Of a stretch of 64,000 nt of DNA, positions 61,374 through 64,000 are shown piece after piece. The notes under the pieces were generated by a model, which had not been told where the DNA came from, did no database searches, and saw only the letters and a program-made list of their open reading frames with translations. A program made the translations under genes and the position numbers. The stretch's first letter is position 1. Each line of letters opens with the position of its first letter. The stretch is taken from positions 1,364,001-1,428,000 of the forward strand of contig NZ_CP050804.1 of NCBI RefSeq assembly GCF_012563545.1, written 5' to 3'. Origin of the DNA: Arcanobacterium buesumense (GTDB taxonomy: Bacteria > Actinomycetota > Actinomycetes > Actinomycetales > Actinomycetaceae).

Positions 61374-62699
61374 TTACTTAATGTACGGAATATTCTCTGC
61401 AGCTGGTGGCCGCGACTTCCCGACGAAGCCAGCCACTGCAATAATCGTGATGATATACGGAATCATGTTCACTAGCTGGGATGGAATTCCGCCATGAAGG
61501 TTTGGCATCAGCAATGCAACTGCTTTAGCAAAACCAAACATTCCTGCTGCACCAAGTGCACCTACCGGATGCCATTTACCGAGAATCATAGCAGCCAACG
61601 CAATATAGCCGTTTCCAGCGGACATGTTGTCGGTGAATGCTAATCCTTGCCCGATGGTGAAGAACGCACCACCAAGACCAGCAATTGCCGAACCGAAGAT
61701 CGTATTACGAATACGAGTACGGTTGACGTTGATACCTACTGTGTCAGCTGCGCGTGGGTGCTCACCACATGCTCGCATCCGCAAACCCCAACGCGAGCGG
61801 TAAAGGAATACCGTCAGGAGAGCAACAGCAACATACATGATATAGACCAAAATTGTTTGGTCAAACAGCATTGGACCAACCACTGGAATCTCAGCAAGTA
61901 GCGGAATTCTAATCGATGGCAGCGAGTACTGATTGGTATTGAGGATTTCTGCGTTATCAGACATCAGTGTGCCATAGAAGAAGGTTGTTAAACCTAGGCA
62001 GAGCACGTTGAGCACAACACCAACGATAATCTGATCTACACCGTACTTGACTGAGAACAATGCCAGCAAGGAGCCTACTAGTGCACCGGCAAGCGGGGCC
62101 GCAAGCAAGCCCATGTATGGTGTCTTAAAGAAGGAGGCTGCCATAACACCGACGAAAGCACCAACGAGTAGCTGACCTTCGATAGCGATGTTAACGACGC
62201 CAACGTGCTCACACACTACACCGGACAATGCGCCGAAAATCAACGGAGTTGAGATAGCAACAGTGATACCGAGAGTTGATGTTAGTGTAATTGCACCTGC
62301 TGAGCCGCCACCGGCGAAAATCAAGAAACTAAAAATGGTCAAGACAGCCACAATAATGGTGGAAACTTTGTCTAAGATGCTTCCCATCTTGGCGTATTTT
62401 CCACGACCGAGCGCAGAAATCACTGACCACACAGTTGCCAGCGCAATGAGTACAAAGAATACCCACAAAGTTGTCACTGCTGGAATGGTGATATCAGGAA
62501 TGTCTACTGATGATGCACGGTCATTCAGGCGCAGACGGGCATCACCAGTTGCTCCCATGGCAAAGAAAAGGGCAAGCAGGGTTGCTAGTCCATAGGTAAC
62601 TGGGAATTTCCAAGAGATTTTACCAATGACTTCGCCTTGGGGCATGTTCGGAAGATCTGTGTTAGCTTGAGTCACTTTGTGTAAACCACGACTTTCCAT
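61374..62699 (-). CDS. Nucleoside ABC transporter permease (second permease)
   Basis: A 441-residue permease of the branched-chain amino acid/ribose type that serves BMP-family nucleoside transporters. About ten hydrophobic spans. Seen: GALSGVVCEHVGVVNIAIEGQLLVGAF, here read as the NIAxEG motif of the family near residue 165, and RMRACGEHPRAADTVGINV near 320, the coupling-helix region. The N-terminal 120 residues form an extra membrane part. The start overlaps the first permease's stop. Imports nucleosides for the enzymes downstream. Confidence 0.88.
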   Translation of the reverse strand: MESRGLHKVTQANTDLPNMPQGEVIGKISWKFPVTYGLATLLALFFAMGATGDARLRLNDRASSVDIPDITIPAVTTLWVFFVLIALATVWSVISALGRGKYAKMGSILDKVSTIIVAVLTIFSFLIFAGGGSAGAITLTSTLGITVAISTPLIFGALSGVVCEHVGVVNIAIEGQLLVGAFVGVMAASFFKTPYMGLLAAPLAGALVGSLLALFSVKYGVDQIIVGVVLNVLCLGLTTFFYGTLMSDNAEILNTNQYSLPSIRIPLLAEIPVVGPMLFDQTILVYIMYVAVALLTVFLYRSRWGLRMRACGEHPRAADTVGINVNRTRIRNTIFGSAIAGLGGAFFTIGQGLAFTDNMSAGNGYIALAAMILGKWHPVGALGAAGMFGFAKAVALLMPNLHGGIPSQLVNMIPYIITIIAVAGFVGKSRPPAAENIPYIK

Positions 62700-63970
62700 T
62701 ATGCCTTCTCCCCCTTTCCGGTAGATGCATGCTCATCTGAGGCGGTATTCTCCGATTCCGCCTGCTCAGATGCGTGAGCTGTTTTTGGTTGTGACACATT
62801 CTCACCTAATGTTGCAGCGTATTCGCGCAAGCTCTTGCCATCAGGCTTAGGCAGGCGGAACATCCAACGAACCAGTGCTGGAGCCGCAATGAACAGAACA
62901 ATTACTGATTCGAGAATGAGAACCATATCAACTGGCACACCTTGAGCCTGCATTGAATATCCACCGGCTTTAAACGCGCCGAACAATAGACCAGAGAAGA
63001 AAATTCCCATTGGCTTATTGCGGCCAAGCAAAGCAACTGTAATTGCGTCGAATCCAACTGTTCCGGCAATACCAGATGTCACGCCTTGATGGGCTTGATA
63101 CATCGTACCGAGAGCTTCATTTGCACCAGCTAAACCGGCAAAGATGCCTGATGTCATCATTGTCAATGTCGTGACTTTAGCGATTGACATTCCTGCTGTA
63201 CGAGCAGCGTTCGGATTTGCGCCGACTGCACGAACTTCAAAACCGAAGGTAGAACGTTCCAAAATCCACCAGTAAACAAAGACCGCTATAAGAGCGAGGA
63301 CAAGTCCAAAATGAATCTTAAACGGTGTAGGAAGCAGTGCTGGGAGTGCCGCAGTGTCACTAGCTACTGGTGTGACTGGGTTGTTCTGTCCGGGCTGATG
63401 CCACGAATCGAGCGATAGAACATAGGAAAGTGCAAGCGTAGCAATCGAATTCAGCATGATCGTGACGATAACTTCGTTCGCCCCGGTCTTTGCTTTCAAA
63501 TATCCAGCGATACCAGCATAGATACCACCAGCTACAGCTGCTGCCACCAGCGCCACAATAAGGTGGATGCCATACGGAAGATCAAGGCTAAAAGACACCC
63601 AGATCGCAGCTAGAGCACCAAAAATAATTTGGCCAGCGCCACCAATGTTAAACAAACCTGCCCGGAAGCCGAAGCCTAAGCCAAGACCAGCCAAAATAAG
63701 TGGAGTAGCGAAAAAGAGCGAGTCCATCATTGGGCGGATCGCATATGCAAACCCACGGTTAAGTGCGGCCGCATTAAAAATTGATCCTTTAAACATGGCC
63801 ACGTAGGCATCTAAGACGGATGCTCCGGTGATCACGATGAGGATCGCTCCCAAGGCGAAAGCAAGCAGGATTGCAATAATACCTACTAGCCAGCCAGAAC
63901 GAGGAGCAGAATGGACAATAGCCTTAGCCCAAGTCCCAGCACTAATCGGAGTTGATTTCTTATTGCTCAT
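62699..63970 (-). CDS. Nucleoside ABC transporter permease (first permease)
   Basis: A 423-residue permease paired with the preceding one. About ten spans. Seen: GFRAGLFNIGGAGQIIFGAL near residue 105, the family's FNIGxxGQ motif, and EVRAVGANPNAARTAGMSI near 245, the coupling helix. A hydrophilic C-terminal tail of about 45 residues rich in Glu, Ser and Ala is present. It starts with an ATG that overlaps the upstream gene's stop by four bases, so the operon continues off the right edge, where the ATPase and binding protein are expected. Confidence 0.88.
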   Translation of the reverse strand: MSNKKSTPISAGTWAKAIVHSAPRSGWLVGIIAILLAFALGAILIVITGASVLDAYVAMFKGSIFNAAALNRGFAYAIRPMMDSLFFATPLILAGLGLGFGFRAGLFNIGGAGQIIFGALAAIWVSFSLDLPYGIHLIVALVAAAVAGGIYAGIAGYLKAKTGANEVIVTIMLNSIATLALSYVLSLDSWHQPGQNNPVTPVASDTAALPALLPTPFKIHFGLVLALIAVFVYWWILERSTFGFEVRAVGANPNAARTAGMSIAKVTTLTMMTSGIFAGLAGANEALGTMYQAHQGVTSGIAGTVGFDAITVALLGRNKPMGIFFSGLLFGAFKAGGYSMQAQGVPVDMVLILESVIVLFIAAPALVRWMFRLPKPDGKSLREYAATLGENVSQPKTAHASEQAESENTASDEHASTGKGEKA

Positions 63971-64000
63971 GAGAGTGCACCTTCCTTTGCAGAAGACTGA
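63967..64000 (-). CDS. C-terminal end of upstream gene, probably the nucleoside ABC transporter ATPase
   Basis: Only eleven codons are in the window: a frame reading QSSAKEGALS then TGA, whose stop overlaps the permease ATG as ATGA. Position in such operons points to the ATP-binding subunit. The sequence itself shows nothing diagnostic. Confidence 0.4.
   Translation of the reverse strand, partial: QSSAKEGALS

Overview
The window looks like chromosome from a fairly low-GC member of the Actinomycetaceae, closest in feel to Arcanobacterium or Trueperella. The basis is the gene content and order: AdnA-AdnB, DUF3107 and DUF3117 proteins, a tmRNA/smpB/ftsEX/prfB block, an actinobacterial tad locus, a LAKTG-type sortase substrate, and gene orders that match Mycobacterium tuberculosis Rv3197-Rv3211, Rv3654c-Rv3659c and Rv1205-Rv1232c as I remember them. 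No rRNA, tRNA, CRISPR array, transposase, integrase or phage gene was seen. Layout. 1-10.8 kb is accessory: the N-terminal part of a biotin protein ligase, a VOC protein with a TetR regulator, an ADP-ribosylglycohydrolase interrupted by an in-frame UGA followed by a PfkB kinase, a 1031-residue LAKTG wall-anchored protein, a second and intact ADP-ribosylglycohydrolase, a DUF5996 protein and a polytopic DUF6688-like protein. 11-17.2 kb is a conserved core block on the minus strand: prfB, ftsE, ftsX, an FtsX-partner M23 peptidase, smpB, a HAD phosphatase and ssrA (tmRNA). 17.2-21.6 kb is a seven-gene tad/Flp-type cluster. 21.7-31.5 kb holds a phosphotransferase, the AdnAB helicase-nuclease, DUF3107 and a DEAD-box helicase. 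31.8-38.6 kb has MarC, PHP, Xaa-Pro aminopeptidase, then MgtE_N/CBS - DUF1003 - Mrp - O-methyltransferase. 38.6-55 kb is the most striking part: a self-contained molybdoenzyme island with tatA, tatC and tatB, molybdate uptake (modA and a modB-modC fusion), almost the whole molybdenum cofactor pathway (moaA, moaC, moaD, a mogA-moaE fusion, moeA, moeB, mobA), a TorD-type chaperone, an unusual Fe-S/zinc-ribbon protein, dmsABC and a TetR regulator. It sits inside an otherwise conserved actinobacterial gene neighbourhood. 55-64 kb has DUF3117, a LOG-family protein, purine nucleoside phosphorylase, phosphomannomutase and a nucleoside uptake and catabolism operon (ABC permeases, cdd, deoA, deoC) running off the right edge. 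How they work together. The island would let the cell import molybdate, build and nucleotide-load the cofactor, mature a Tat-exported DMSO-reductase-type enzyme and anchor it in the membrane for anaerobic respiration. The right-hand operon plus punA and the phosphopentose/hexose mutase form a nucleoside salvage route. Two sequence-level themes recur: many starts lie 6-7 bases after a TANNNT-like hexamer with no Shine-Dalgarno, suggesting leaderless mRNAs, and gene ends are marked by long, near-perfect hairpins. I found no convincing wholly new system; the best leads are the island organisation, its fusions, the Fe-S protein, and the UGA-interrupted glycohydrolase.
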